Notes: generated by a model from the sequence alone, not told the origin. 43,734 nucleotides of DNA from RGIG426 sp045600765 (GCA_045600765.1 JAZRYM010000058.1:1-43734); one strand, 5' to 3'; shown: positions 31,338 to 40,313, counted from the first letter of the stretch. A program made the numbers and translations.

Positions 31338-32060
31338 TCAGTCGGCGGTGGCGGTTTTCAGCGCCAACTGCAACATATCATTCAGCCCTTGTTGCCGCTC
31401 GTCGGCGGTCAATTCGCGGGTGGGGTCAAACAGCAGGTCGGAAATGGTGCACAGGCACAGCGCTTTTTTGCCGAGCCGTGCCGCCGTCATATACAGCGCG
31501 GCGGCTTCCATTTCCACCGCCAGCACGCCCATCTTTTTCCACCGTTCCGACGCGGTCGCGTCGTCCGAATAAAAGGTGTCGGAGGAGAGCAGGTTGCCGA
31601 CGTGCAAGGTCAGGCCCATGGCGCCTGCGGCGGCTTCCGCCCGTTTCAGCGTGTCGTAGTCGGCAATGGGCGCAAAGGTGCCGGGCAGTCCGTATTGCGC
31701 GGCAAAATTCGAGTTGGTGCACGCGCCGAGACCCGCCACCACATCGCGCAGGTCGAGGTGTTCTTGCATAGCGCCGGCGGAGCCGACCCGCAAAATGGTT
31801 TCCACCCCGAATTTTGTATACAGTTCGTAGGAATAGATGCCGATGGACGGCATCCCCATTCCGCTTGCCATAACCGAGACGGGTTTGCCGTCATAAAAGC
31901 CGGTATAGCCTTGCACGCCGCGGACGTTGTTGACAAGCACGGCATCGGTCAGCAGGGTTTCGGCAATCAGTTTGGCGCGAAGCGGGTCGCCCGGCATCAG
32001 CACTGTTTTGGCGAAACCGCGGTCGTTCAGCAGCTTAATATGCGGGGTTGAGGGGGTCAT
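31338..32060 (-). CDS. deoD: Purine nucleoside phosphorylase, DeoD type
   Basis: A 240-residue enzyme that phosphorolyses purine (deoxy)nucleosides to base plus (deoxy)ribose 1-phosphate. Hexameric DeoD-type motifs are present: KTVLMPGDPLRAKLIAETLL, GYTGFYDGKPVSVMASGMGMPSIGIYSYEL, ILRVGSAGAM and VLAVEMEAAALYMTAA with the ribose-binding Glu-Met-Glu; the catalytic Asp is in CTISDLLFDP. I placed the start at MTPSTPH, eight bases after AAAGGAG; a GTG nine bases further out is too close to that site. It sits between deoC and deoB. Confidence 0.95.
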   Translation of the reverse strand: MTPSTPHIKLLNDRGFAKTVLMPGDPLRAKLIAETLLTDAVLVNNVRGVQGYTGFYDGKPVSVMASGMGMPSIGIYSYELYTKFGVETILRVGSAGAMQEHLDLRDVVAGLGACTNSNFAAQYGLPGTFAPIADYDTLKRAEAAAGAMGLTLHVGNLLSSDTFYSDDATASERWKKMGVLAVEMEAAALYMTAARLGKKALCLCTISDLLFDPTRELTADERQQGLNDMLQLALKTATAD

Positions 32061-32103
32061 ACAAAACACTCCTTTTCATTCGGCGTTCGTGGTTTTTTGT
32101 GTT

Positions 32104-32757
32104 TCAAGCGTTTTCTTTCATTGATTTCACGAGTGCGGAAGCACCGATACGGTCGGCACCGGCGGCAATCAGCGCTTCGGCGGCTTCAAAGGTGCGGATG
32201 CCGCCCGCCGCTTTGATTTTGACGGTGGGTGCGACGTGGGCTTTGAACAAGCGCACGTCTTCAACGGTGGCGCCGCCTTTGGAAAAGCCGGTGGACGTCT
32301 TAATAAAGTCCGCGCCGGCATCCGACACGCAGGCGCACAGGGCGATTTTCTCCGCTTCGGTCAGCAGGCAAGTCTCCACAATCACTTTCAGCGTGAGGTC
32401 GCCGCAAACCGCTTTCAGCGCGGCAATTTCGGCGGTGACGGCGGCAAAATCGCCCTCTTTCACCATACCGAGGTTGACCACCATATCGAGTTCGGTTGCG
32501 CCGTCCGCAATGGCAAGGCGCGCTTCCGCTACCTTGGCGGCGGTGGAGTGATAGCCGTTCGGAAAGCCGATGACGGTGCACACGGGCAATCGCCCTTTTA
32601 AGTACCGTTTGGCGGCGTTCACAAGCGCGGGCGGAACGCAGACGGATGCGCACGAAAAGCGGCGCGCCTCGTCGCACAGTGCATACAGTTCATCCCGCGT
32701 GGCGGTGGGGGAAAGCAGGGTGTGGTCAACGCGGGCGAGAATAGCGGATTTGTCCAT
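32104..32757 (-). CDS. deoC: Deoxyribose-phosphate aldolase
   Basis: A 217-residue class I aldolase that splits 2-deoxyribose 5-phosphate to glyceraldehyde 3-phosphate and acetaldehyde. Motifs: DHTLLSPTATRDEL, VCTVIGFPNGYHSTAAK, ELDMVVNLGMVKEG with the catalytic Asp region, VIVETCLLTEAEK, and ADFIKTSTGFSKGGAT with the Schiff-base Lys, then KAAGGIRT. The start is MDKSAIL, seven bases after AAAGGAG; the frame is open upstream without a good start. It is the first gene of the salvage operon. I see no clear promoter in the 73 bases between it and glnN, so transcription may partly come from further upstream. Confidence 0.95.
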   Translation of the reverse strand: MDKSAILARVDHTLLSPTATRDELYALCDEARRFSCASVCVPPALVNAAKRYLKGRLPVCTVIGFPNGYHSTAAKVAEARLAIADGATELDMVVNLGMVKEGDFAAVTAEIAALKAVCGDLTLKVIVETCLLTEAEKIALCACVSDAGADFIKTSTGFSKGGATVEDVRLFKAHVAPTVKIKAAGGIRTFEAAEALIAAGADRIGASALVKSMKENA

Positions 32758-32795
32758 AAACAACGCTCCTTTGCGGGTTTTCGGAATGGAGAAAA

Positions 32796-32821
32796 GGCGG
32801 CTTTCCAAAAAGAAAGCCGCC
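32796..32821 (-). terminator. Intrinsic terminator after glnN
   Basis: Ten-base perfect arms (GGCGGCTTTC with its complement) and a six-base loop; on the minus strand it runs into TTTTCTCC. It lies just past the glnN stop and before the deoC ribosome binding site. The short T-tract suggests some read-through into deoC. Confidence 0.8.
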
Positions 32822-32830
32822 CGGAAAATC

Positions 32831-34936
32831 TTACACGCTGAATAAAATGTCGCCGTAGGTGGGGAACGGCCAATCCGCTTTGGCGGTGAGCGTTTCCATG
32901 TCGTCGGCGGTTTTGCGCAGGGCGTTCATCGCCTTTAACACGTAGTCGCGGTAATAGACGGACAGTTCCCACGCATCGGAGCACTCGTCGGCTTTTTTGA
33001 GCACGGTATCCAGCTTTTCAATGTCGTCGCCGAACATAGAAAGCAACGTGGCGAGTTGTTCGATGAGTGCTTGCTCCGGCGAGGCAATCGCAACGTCGGG
33101 AAGCGCCGTTTTGCGAAGCAGGACGCTTTCGGACAGTTTGCGCAGATAGGCGGACACCGCGGGATAAATATCTTTGCGCGCCATATCAAGCATGGTCAGC
33201 GCTTCGATATGCAGAATTTTGATGTAGTTTTCGAGCAAAATCTCGCACCGGGAATGCAGTTCGCTTTCGGCAAACACGCGGTGACGGGCGAATAGCGCCA
33301 CGTTTTTGGCGGACACCCAGTAGGGCAGGCAATCGGGCGTGGTTTTGAGGTTGAGAAGCCCGCGATTTTGCGTCGCCTCGGCAATCCATTTGTCGTCGTA
33401 GCCGTTGCCGTTGAAGATAATGCGCTTGTGCGCGTGGATGGTCTCGCGAATCAAGTTGTGCAGTTCCGCCTGAAAATCGGTTGCCGATTCCAGACGGGTG
33501 GCAAACTGGGCGAGCTCGTCCGCGACGATGGTGTTGAGCGCGATGTTCGGGCCGGCAACCGAAGCGGAAGAGCCGAGCATTCGCAGCTCAAATTTGTTGC
33601 CGGTAAAGGCGAACGGCGAGGTGCGGTTGCGGTCGGTGGTGTCTTTCGGGAAGCGAGGCAACACGTGCACGCCGACTTTCATCGACACCGTTTCTTTCGG
33701 GTCGTAGGGGATGCCGTTTTCAATCGAGGTCAAAATTTCGGTCAACTCATCGCCGAGGAACAGCGACACGACCGCGGGCGGCGCCTCGTTCGCGCCGAGG
33801 CGGTGGTCGTTGCCGGGGCCGGCAACCGAAATACGAAGGAGGTCTTGGTGCTCGTCCACGCCTTTAATTACGGCGCAGAGGAACAGAAGAAAACGGGCGT
33901 TTTGGTGCGGGGTATCGCCCGGTTCAAACAGATTTTCGCCCGTGTCGGTTTGGAGCGACCAGTTGATGTGCTTGCCCGAACCGTTGACCCCGTCGAAAGG
34001 TTTTTCGTGCAAGAGACACACCATTCCGTGGCGAGTGGCGATTTTTTTCATCGTCTCCATCGTCAGCTGGTTGTGGTCGGTGGCGATGTTAACTGTGTTG
34101 TAAAACGGCGCGAGTTCGTGCTGACCGGGTGCCGCTTCGTTATGTTCCGTTTTGGCGTAGACACCGAGTTTCCACAATTCCTCGTCCAAGTCGCGCATAA
34201 AGGCGGCGACACGGGGTTTAATCGAGCCGAAATAGTGGTCGTCGAGGTCTTGCCCGCGCGGCGGTTTCGCACCGAACAGCGTGCGTCCGGTGAAAATCAA
34301 GTCGCGGCGCGCATCAAACATCGCGCGGTCGATGAGGAAATATTCCTGCTCCGCACCGACGGTGGGGTGTACGACGTGAATGGTGGATTTTTCACCCACC
34401 TCAAACAGCCGCAACACGCGGAGTGCTTCGCGGTTGAGCGCTTCCATCGAACGGAGAAGCGGGGTCTTTTTGTCGAGCGCTTCGCCGCCGAATGAGCAGA
34501 ACGCCGTGGGAATGCACAGCGTATCGTCTTTAATGAAAGCATAGGACGTGGGGTCCCACGCGGTGTAGCCGCGCGCTTCAAAGGTGGCACGCAGGCCGCC
34601 GGAGGGGAAACTGGATGCATCCGACTCGCCTTTGACCAGTTCTTTGCCGGAAAAGTCCATAATAACGCCGCCGTTGCCATCGGGCGTCAAAAAACTGTCG
34701 TGTTTTTCGGCGGTGATGCCGGTCATCGGCTGGAACCAGTGGGTATAGTGGGTCGCGCCGCGCTCCACCGCCCAGTCGCGCATAGCCGCGGCAATGACGT
34801 TGGCAAGGGCAGGATCCAGGCGCTGCCCGTTGTCCATTGTATTTTTTAAGGCGCGGTAGGCGTCCGCCGGCAGATACTGTTTCATTGCGGCATCGCCGAA
34901 CACCATCGAGCCGAAAATTTTTGGGATGTCGGTCAT
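32831..34936 (-). CDS. glnN: Type III glutamine synthetase
   Basis: A 701-residue enzyme that makes glutamine from glutamate, ammonia and ATP, and is the main ammonia-assimilating form in many gut anaerobes. It is much longer than GlnA (about 450) and has the GSIII marks: THWFQPMTG.TAEKHDSF near the N-terminus, SSFPSGGLRATFEARGYTAWD, GAEQEYFLID, EHNEAAPGQHELAPFY and GVNGSGKHINWSL for the glutamate and metal sites, and RIS.AGPGNDHRLGANEAPPA. AAGGAGGG precedes the ATG. It has its own promoter and terminator and lies back to back with the rnf operon. No regulator or ammonium transporter is adjacent. Confidence 0.97.
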   Translation of the reverse strand: MTDIPKIFGSMVFGDAAMKQYLPADAYRALKNTMDNGQRLDPALANVIAAAMRDWAVERGATHYTHWFQPMTGITAEKHDSFLTPDGNGGVIMDFSGKELVKGESDASSFPSGGLRATFEARGYTAWDPTSYAFIKDDTLCIPTAFCSFGGEALDKKTPLLRSMEALNREALRVLRLFEVGEKSTIHVVHPTVGAEQEYFLIDRAMFDARRDLIFTGRTLFGAKPPRGQDLDDHYFGSIKPRVAAFMRDLDEELWKLGVYAKTEHNEAAPGQHELAPFYNTVNIATDHNQLTMETMKKIATRHGMVCLLHEKPFDGVNGSGKHINWSLQTDTGENLFEPGDTPHQNARFLLFLCAVIKGVDEHQDLLRISVAGPGNDHRLGANEAPPAVVSLFLGDELTEILTSIENGIPYDPKETVSMKVGVHVLPRFPKDTTDRNRTSPFAFTGNKFELRMLGSSASVAGPNIALNTIVADELAQFATRLESATDFQAELHNLIRETIHAHKRIIFNGNGYDDKWIAEATQNRGLLNLKTTPDCLPYWVSAKNVALFARHRVFAESELHSRCEILLENYIKILHIEALTMLDMARKDIYPAVSAYLRKLSESVLLRKTALPDVAIASPEQALIEQLATLLSMFGDDIEKLDTVLKKADECSDAWELSVYYRDYVLKAMNALRKTADDMETLTAKADWPFPTYGDILFSV

Positions 34937-34968
34937 GGGAAAATCCCTCCTTGCATATTCATAGTTTT

Positions 34969-34997
34969 ATTTTACTCTATTAAGCAGGGGTTGTCAA
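34969..34997 (-). promoter_or_regulatory. Sigma-A-type promoter of glnN
   Basis: Minus strand TTGACA (34997-34992), a 17-base spacer and TAAAAT (34974-34969), about 30 bases before the start codon. Consensus -35, one mismatch in the -10. Confidence 0.85.
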
Positions 34998-35107
34998 CCA
35001 AAAACCGCCGATTTTCCCATAGAAATCCACGAAAATGAAGCGCGTTTACACAATCTGTCGAAAATTTTGCAAAAAATATGGAAACAGTAGATTTTTGTAT
35101 AAATATT

Positions 35108-35116
35108 TGATATACT
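35108..35116 (+). promoter_or_regulatory. Candidate extended -10 promoter of the rnf operon
   Basis: TGA TATACT, an extended -10 in an AT-rich stretch about 75 bases before rnfC; no convincing -35 is present. It is the best plus-strand candidate in the divergent glnN-rnfC region. Confidence 0.45.
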
Positions 35117-35193
35117 GAAATCGCGAGCGGCTCGATGTGAGGTCGGGACGCGCGAAACTACGAAAACTGATTTACGGGAGAGGAGAGAGCGCG

Positions 35194-36558
35194 ATGTGGC
35201 GATCGTTTGCACACGGTGTTCACGTGGACGGAAACAAAGCATCCTCGGCGGATGCCGTTATTCGTGAAATCGTCCCGGGGAAAAAGATGGTCTATCCGCT
35301 GGCGCAACATATCGGGCGACCGGCATCACCGCTCGTTTCGGAAGGCGACCGCGTGCTCGTCGGTCAGACGATTGCGCAGGCTTCCGCTCCCGTTTCCGCC
35401 GACGTACTCAGCGCGGTATCCGGCACGGTGACGCGCGTCGGCGCGTATCTCAGCGTGCGGGGTGAAACGGTGGACGCCATTGTGGTGGAAAACGACGGCT
35501 TGTACGAAACGGTGGAAAATCTCGGTCAAAAGCGGGATTACACCCAGTTGTCGCCCGCCGAAATCCGCACGATTGTTAAGGAAGCCGGCGTTGTCGGTCT
35601 CGGCGGCGCGGGATTCCCGACCCATATCAAACTCAGCCCGAAAAACCCGGAGGGTATCACCACGGTGATTGCTAACGGGGTGGAATGTGAGCCGTATTTG
35701 ACGACCGACTACCGCCTGATGTTGGAAGAACCCGAAAAGTTGATTCGCGGGTTGCACATTATCTTGTCTATGTTCCCGAACGCGAACGCGATTATCGCGA
35801 TTGAAAAGAACAAGCCGGAGGCCATTCGTCTTTTGAGCGAACGGGTGGCGAATGAGCCGCGCATTATGGTGGCACCGCTTAAAACGAAGTATCCCGAAGG
35901 GGATGAGCGGATGCTCATTCACGCGCTGACCGGGCGGGACATCCACTCCGGTCAGTTGCCCGCCGACGTCGGTTGTCTTGTGGACAACATCGCCACCGTG
36001 ATGGCGATTGAAGAGGCGGTGTGCGACGGATTGCCGCTCACCCACCGCGTGGTGACGGTGACGGGTGATGCGGTGAAAACGCCTTGCAACCTGCGGGTCG
36101 CCTGCGGCGATTTGTATTCCCACGTTGTGGAAGAAGCGGGCGGATTTACGTGCGAGCCGAAAAAGGTGATTTCCGGCGGCCCGATGATGGGAATTTCTCT
36201 CTTTTCTCTGGACATTCCCGTGGTGAAAACCACGTCGTGCATTCTTGCTTTTGCCGAAGACCCGGTGGAGCAGGCGCAGACGACCGCGTGTATCCATTGC
36301 GGGCGGTGTTTGCGCGCGTGTCCGGAATTGCTTGTTCCGCGCTCGTTGCACGCCGCTGCCCAAGGGGAGAATTTTGAACATTTTATGGCGCTCTCCGGTA
36401 TGGAGTGTATTGAATGTGGCTCGTGTACCTATGTGTGCCCCGCCAAAATCCCGCTGACACAGAGTTTTCAGTATGCCAAGCGGAAATGCCGCGCGCTGTT
36501 ACAAGTGAAGAAAACGGAACAAGCGCATAAGACGGAAGAAAGCGGGGAGAAGAAATGA
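35194..36558 (+). CDS. rnfC: Rnf complex subunit C (NADH/FMN-binding, 2x[4Fe-4S])
   Basis: A 454-residue peripheral subunit of the ion-translocating ferredoxin:NAD+ oxidoreductase; it is the NAD(H)-reacting end. The N-terminal barrel-sandwich part (VYPLAQHIGRPASPLVSEGDRVLVGQ) leads into the Rossmann-like region EAGVVGLGGAGFPTHIKL and NGVECEPYLTTDYRLM, a SLBB-type domain, and two ferredoxin-type clusters CIHCGRCLRACPELLVP (~365) and CIECGSCTYVCPAKIPL (~404). The start MWRSFAHGVH, after AGGAGAG at eight bases, is typical. It opens the six-gene set C-D-G-E-A-B seen in acetogenic and other Clostridia. The stop overlaps rnfD by four bases. Confidence 0.96.
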   Translation: MWRSFAHGVHVDGNKASSADAVIREIVPGKKMVYPLAQHIGRPASPLVSEGDRVLVGQTIAQASAPVSADVLSAVSGTVTRVGAYLSVRGETVDAIVVENDGLYETVENLGQKRDYTQLSPAEIRTIVKEAGVVGLGGAGFPTHIKLSPKNPEGITTVIANGVECEPYLTTDYRLMLEEPEKLIRGLHIILSMFPNANAIIAIEKNKPEAIRLLSERVANEPRIMVAPLKTKYPEGDERMLIHALTGRDIHSGQLPADVGCLVDNIATVMAIEEAVCDGLPLTHRVVTVTGDAVKTPCNLRVACGDLYSHVVEEAGGFTCEPKKVISGGPMMGISLFSLDIPVVKTTSCILAFAEDPVEQAQTTACIHCGRCLRACPELLVPRSLHAAAQGENFEHFMALSGMECIECGSCTYVCPAKIPLTQSFQYAKRKCRALLQVKKTEQAHKTEESGEKK

Positions 36559-37532
36559 CCGACCAAATTCATATTTCCTCCTCGCCGCATATCCGTTGTG
36601 ACGTGACTACCGCCCGTATTATGCAGGACGTGATTATCGCCCTGCTTCCGTGCGGCGCGTGTGGGGTGTACCTGTTCGGGCTGAAAGCGCTGTGGGTGAT
36701 TTTGGCGAGTGTGGCGACTTGCCTTTTGACCGAATTCCTTTTCCAAAAAGGGATGCATCGCCCCGTCACCGTGTCGGACGGAAGCGCGGTGGTGACCGGA
36801 CTGTTGCTCGCCTACTGCCTGCCGGCATCGGTGCCGCTGTATGTGCCGATTATCGGCGGTGTGTTCGCCATTCTCGTCGTCAAGCAACTGTTTGGCGGTA
36901 TCGGACAAAATATTATGAATCCCGCCCTTGCGGCGCGGTGTTTTCTTGTGATTTCCTTTGCCGGACGGATGACGCTCTACCCGCCGATACATACCGCGCA
37001 AAAAGCGGTGGATTTGGTGTCTTCTGCTACGCCGCTTATGGATTTGAAAGCGGGGCAGGCGGTCGATTTGTGGCAACTGTTTCTCGGCAACCACAGCGGC
37101 TGTATCGGCGAAACGTCGGTTGCGGCGGTGCTGATTGGCGCGCTGTATCTGTTCTTCCGCCGCGTGATTACGTGGCACATTCCCGTGGCGTACATCGGCT
37201 CGACATTGTTGTTCTGCGCCGTGTTTGCGCTGACGAAAGGCGCCGTGCCCGCGGATATGACGATGGGCACCTACCTCGTCGCGCAAGCGTGCGGCGGCGG
37301 TTTGGCGCTCGGTGCGTTCTTTATGGCGACCGACTACGTGACTTGCCCGATTACCAACGGCGGACGGCTGTTATACGGTGTGCTCCTCGGTTTCTTGACG
37401 GCGGCGTTTCGCGTGCTCGGCAAGTCGGCGGAGGGTGTGTCCTTTGCGATTATTATCGTCAACCTGCTTGTGCCGCTTATTGAAAAAATCACTATGCCCC
37501 GTGCGTTCGGCAGAAAGGGGCGTGTCAAATGA
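36555..37532 (+). CDS. rnfD: Rnf complex subunit D (membrane, covalent FMN)
   Basis: A 325-residue membrane subunit with about ten helices. It starts ISSSPHIRCDVTTARIMQDVIIALLP, the standard RnfD/NqrB opening, and contains VTGLLLAYCLP, GGIGQNIMNPALAARCF and the flavin-attachment region SSATPLMDLKAG, whose Thr corresponds to the (S/T)GAT-type site that ApbE modifies. The middle glycine is replaced by Ser-Ala here, as in some RnfD proteins. The start overlaps the rnfC stop (ATGA). RnfD is part of the electron path coupled to Na+ or H+ translocation. Confidence 0.95.
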   Translation: MTDQIHISSSPHIRCDVTTARIMQDVIIALLPCGACGVYLFGLKALWVILASVATCLLTEFLFQKGMHRPVTVSDGSAVVTGLLLAYCLPASVPLYVPIIGGVFAILVVKQLFGGIGQNIMNPALAARCFLVISFAGRMTLYPPIHTAQKAVDLVSSATPLMDLKAGQAVDLWQLFLGNHSGCIGETSVAAVLIGALYLFFRRVITWHIPVAYIGSTLLFCAVFALTKGAVPADMTMGTYLVAQACGGGLALGAFFMATDYVTCPITNGGRLLYGVLLGFLTAAFRVLGKSAEGVSFAIIIVNLLVPLIEKITMPRAFGRKGRVK

Positions 37533-38137
37533 AAAAGAGTCTTTTGAAAGATGCGCTTGTGCTCTTTGTCATTACGCTGTTGTCAGCGGTGGCGCTCGCG
37601 TGCGTGTATGCGCTGACCAAAGACCCCATCGCCAAAGCGGCGGAGGAGGCCAAACAAAAAGCGTACGAAACGGTGTATGCCGGCGTCACCTTTGAAGCGG
37701 TGCAAAGCGGGTATGACCTCGTAACCGCGGCGAACGATGCGCTTTCGACCGGCGACGTGCGTGACGGCGGTGTTTCGCTGAAACGCGCGACGGTCACCGA
37801 AATTCTTCGCGCCGTCGATAAAGACGGCAACGCCGTCGGCTACGTGGTGTCTGCCCTGTCTAAAAGCGGCTACGGCGGCGATGTGACCGCCGCGGTCGGC
37901 GTGACGAACGAGGGCAAAATTTGCGGGTTTACCGTGCTGTCGCACAGCGAGACCGCCGGGTTCGGCGCGCGCTGTGACGAGCCGGAGTACCAAAAAACCT
38001 TTGTCGGCGACCAATCCGCCGCCGATGTGGATGCTATTTCCGGCGCGACCTATACGACCACCGCGCTGAAAGAGATTTGCGGCGCCGCGCTGTATGCGGT
38101 GCGCGAAGCGGAAAGCGGGGTGAACGCCGATGCTTAA
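37529..38137 (+). CDS. rnfG: Rnf complex subunit G (covalent FMN)
   Basis: A 202-residue single-pass protein. An N-terminal membrane helix (about 8-28) anchors an extracytoplasmic FMN-binding domain: VGYVVSALSKSGYGGDVTAAVGV, ICGFTVLSHSETAGFGARC and the flavinylation motif DAISGATYTT, with the acceptor Thr near residue 174. ApbE attaches FMN there; an apbE gene lies downstream in the same run. Start and stop overlap rnfD and rnfE by a few bases, so the genes are translationally coupled. Confidence 0.95.
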   Translation: MKKSLLKDALVLFVITLLSAVALACVYALTKDPIAKAAEEAKQKAYETVYAGVTFEAVQSGYDLVTAANDALSTGDVRDGGVSLKRATVTEILRAVDKDGNAVGYVVSALSKSGYGGDVTAAVGVTNEGKICGFTVLSHSETAGFGARCDEPEYQKTFVGDQSAADVDAISGATYTTTALKEICGAALYAVREAESGVNADA

Positions 38138-38846
38138 ACAAGCGTGGGAACGGCTCTACAATGGGCTGATAAAAGAAAACCCCACCTTTGTGCTGATGCT
38201 CGGGATGTGCCCGACCCTCGCCGTGACAACGGCGGCGATGAACGGACTCGGAATGGGTTTGTCTACGGCGGCGGTGCTGACCTTGTCGAACCTGATGATT
38301 TCCGCTTTACGCAAAGTCATTCCCGCACGGGTGCGGATGCCGGCGTATATCGTCATTGTCGCCACCTTTGTGACGGTGGTGCAACTGCTGATGCAGGCGT
38401 ACGTCCCGTCGCTGTACGATGCGCTCGGACTGTATATCCCGCTGATTGTGGTGAACTGCATCATCCTCGGCCGTGCGGAATCGTACGCCTCGAAACATCC
38501 CGTGTGGCCGTCGCTGTTTGACGGGCTCGGAATGGGGCTCGGCTTTACGGTGGCACTCGTGTGTATCGGTGCTGTGCGCGAACTGCTCGGCAACGGTACG
38601 GTGTTTGGGGCGACGGTGCTTCCCGAATCGATAGACCGCATCGCCATTTTTGCGATGGCACCCGGCGCGTTTTTCGTGCTCGCGTGCCTGACGGCGCTCC
38701 AAAACAAATTGAAAGCGCCGTCCGCCACCAACGTCCCGCGCGCCAAAGAACGCACCTGCGCCGGCAACTGCGCTTCCTGCCCGTCCGGGTGTATCGGTTG
38801 CGTTTCTGCCGCCAAACCGGAGGAAAAGGAGGGCGATGAGACATGA
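38130..38846 (+). CDS. rnfE: Rnf complex subunit E with Cys-rich C-terminal tail
   Basis: A 238-residue integral membrane subunit with six helices; together with RnfA it forms the pseudo-symmetric core holding an Fe-S centre. Family marks: LIKENPTFVLMLGMCPTLAVTTA (conserved Cys), IPLIVVNCIILGRAESYASKH (conserved Cys) and SLFDGLGMGLGFTVAL. The last ~35 residues are unusual: after the final helix comes a cytosol-facing tail with five cysteines in CAGNCASCPSGCIGC spacing, then an acidic end. Typical RnfE proteins end soon after the last helix or with a short basic tail. The eight-base overlap with rnfG and ATGA overlap with rnfA mark it as part of the operon. Confidence 0.95.
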   Translation: MLKQAWERLYNGLIKENPTFVLMLGMCPTLAVTTAAMNGLGMGLSTAAVLTLSNLMISALRKVIPARVRMPAYIVIVATFVTVVQLLMQAYVPSLYDALGLYIPLIVVNCIILGRAESYASKHPVWPSLFDGLGMGLGFTVALVCIGAVRELLGNGTVFGATVLPESIDRIAIFAMAPGAFFVLACLTALQNKLKAPSATNVPRAKERTCAGNCASCPSGCIGCVSAAKPEEKEGDET

Positions 38847-39418
38847 CGTCGTTACTTCTTTTGCTGTTGACAACCGCGCTTGTCAATAACGTGGTGTTGA
38901 GCCAATTCCTCGGACTTTGCCCTTTCCTCGGTGTGTCCAAACAACTGAAAACCGCCGCCGGAATGGGCGCGGCGGTCGTGTGCGTTGTGACGCTGTCGTC
39001 CGCGCTGACGTCGCTGCTGTATACCGGCATTTTGCGCCCGCTCCACCTCGAATATATGAACACCATTGCGTTCATTTTGGTGATTGCGGCGCTGGTGCAA
39101 CTGGTGGAAATGACCCTCAAACGGTACAGCCGCCCGCTGTATGCGGCGCTCGGCGTGTATTTGCCGCTGATTACGACCAACTGCGCCGTTTTGGGCGTGG
39201 CGCTGCAAAACGTCCAACAGGAAAACAATTTTATCACCGCGGTGATGAACGGGCTCGGCACGTCGCTCGGCTTTTTCGTCGCTATCGTGGTGATGGCGGG
39301 CTTGCGGGAAAAAACCGCGATTAACGACGTGCCCGATTCGTTTAAGGGAATGCCTATCACCTTACTGACCGCGGGATTGATGGCGATTGCGTTTTACGGA
39401 TTTAAGTCGTTGTTGTAA
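38843..39418 (+). CDS. rnfA: Rnf complex subunit A
   Basis: A 191-residue integral membrane subunit, the partner of RnfE. It begins SLLLLLLTTALVNNVVLSQFLGLCPFLGVSK, with the conserved Cys in GLCPFLG, and contains YLPLITTNCAVLGVALQN with the second conserved Cys. These ligate the membrane-embedded [2Fe-2S] centre together with RnfE. Six hydrophobic segments are evident. It overlaps rnfE by four bases and is followed by a 49-base gap and rnfB. No unusual features. Confidence 0.96.
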   Translation: MTSLLLLLLTTALVNNVVLSQFLGLCPFLGVSKQLKTAAGMGAAVVCVVTLSSALTSLLYTGILRPLHLEYMNTIAFILVIAALVQLVEMTLKRYSRPLYAALGVYLPLITTNCAVLGVALQNVQQENNFITAVMNGLGTSLGFFVAIVVMAGLREKTAINDVPDSFKGMPITLLTAGLMAIAFYGFKSLL

Positions 39419-39467
39419 TTTCTTTGGTAAAACGATTTCTTGACATTTTCGGAAAGGAGGCAACCGT

Positions 39468-40259
39468 ATGGGAACGGCTATCGGAATTGCCGCCGCCGTG
39501 GTCGGCGGAATGGGATTGCTCATCGGTGCGTTGCTCGTGACGGCAGACCGTTTTTTGGCGGTGCCGACCGATGAATTGACCGAAAAAATCCGCGCCGTAC
39601 TGCCCGGCAACAACTGCGGCGGTTGCGGTTATGCGGGATGCGATGCGCTTGCGCAGGCGATTGCCAAAGGGGAGGCCAATCCCGCTTCCTGCCCGGTCGG
39701 CGGGCAAGCGGTTGCCGCCCTTGTTGCGGAGCTGACGGGCAAAGAAGCGGAGTTCACGCGGATGTCCGCCTACGTCCGCTGTGCCGGCACGTGCGAAAAA
39801 TCGAAGCATATTTATCAGTATTTCGGCGACGAGGATTGCCGCCGTGTAACGATGGTGCCCGGTCGCGGCACCAAAGCGTGCGCCTACGGTTGTCTCGGGT
39901 TCGGCGCGTGCGTGAAAGTGTGTGACTACGATGCCATTCACATTGAACAAGGTGTCGCCGTGGTGGATAAGGAAAAATGTGCCGCGTGCGGCAAATGCGT
40001 CGATGCCTGCCCGCAAAACATTATTGAATTGGTGCCGTATACCGCGCAATACGTGGTGACCTGCCTTTCGCAGGAACGCGGCAAATCGGTCAAAGAAATG
40101 TGCGAAGCGGGTTGCATCGGATGCGGTCTTTGCGCACGGGAATGCCCGACCGGTGCGATTACGTTAAAAAATAACATTGCGCATATTGACCAAACACTGT
40201 GCATTAACTGCGGTGCGTGTATGGAAAAATGTCCGACGAAGGTTATTCGCAAACGATAA
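39468..40259 (+). CDS. rnfB: Rnf complex subunit B (ferredoxin-reacting, multi-[4Fe-4S])
   Basis: A 263-residue electron-entry subunit that accepts electrons from reduced ferredoxin. An N-terminal membrane helix (about 3-25) is followed by the Fe-S domain NNCGGCGYAGCDALAQAI...CPVGG. Four ferredoxin-type motifs follow: CAYGCLGFGACVKVC, CAACGKCVDAC, CEAGCIGCGLCAREC and CINCGACMEKC. It ends directly after the last cluster; this is the compact form and lacks the additional C-terminal clusters found in some clostridial RnfB. AAAGGAGG precedes the ATG. It completes the C-D-G-E-A-B set. Confidence 0.96.
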   Translation: MGTAIGIAAAVVGGMGLLIGALLVTADRFLAVPTDELTEKIRAVLPGNNCGGCGYAGCDALAQAIAKGEANPASCPVGGQAVAALVAELTGKEAEFTRMSAYVRCAGTCEKSKHIYQYFGDEDCRRVTMVPGRGTKACAYGCLGFGACVKVCDYDAIHIEQGVAVVDKEKCAACGKCVDACPQNIIELVPYTAQYVVTCLSQERGKSVKEMCEAGCIGCGLCARECPTGAITLKNNIAHIDQTLCINCGACMEKCPTKVIRKR

Positions 40260-40270
40260 TGGATATACTA

Positions 40271-40303
40271 CCTTACAGCGGCGATAACGCCGACAATGTA
40301 AGG
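40271..40303 (+). promoter_or_regulatory. Hairpin overlapping a ribosome binding site
   Basis: Outer arms CCTTAC/GTAAGG and inner arms CGGCG/CGCCG (loop ATAA) form an interrupted hairpin. Its 3' arm includes the first bases of the AGGAGG of the next gene, so it could dampen translation of the lipoprotein relative to rnfB. Confidence 0.45.
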
Positions 40304-40313
40304 AGGAATCTTT

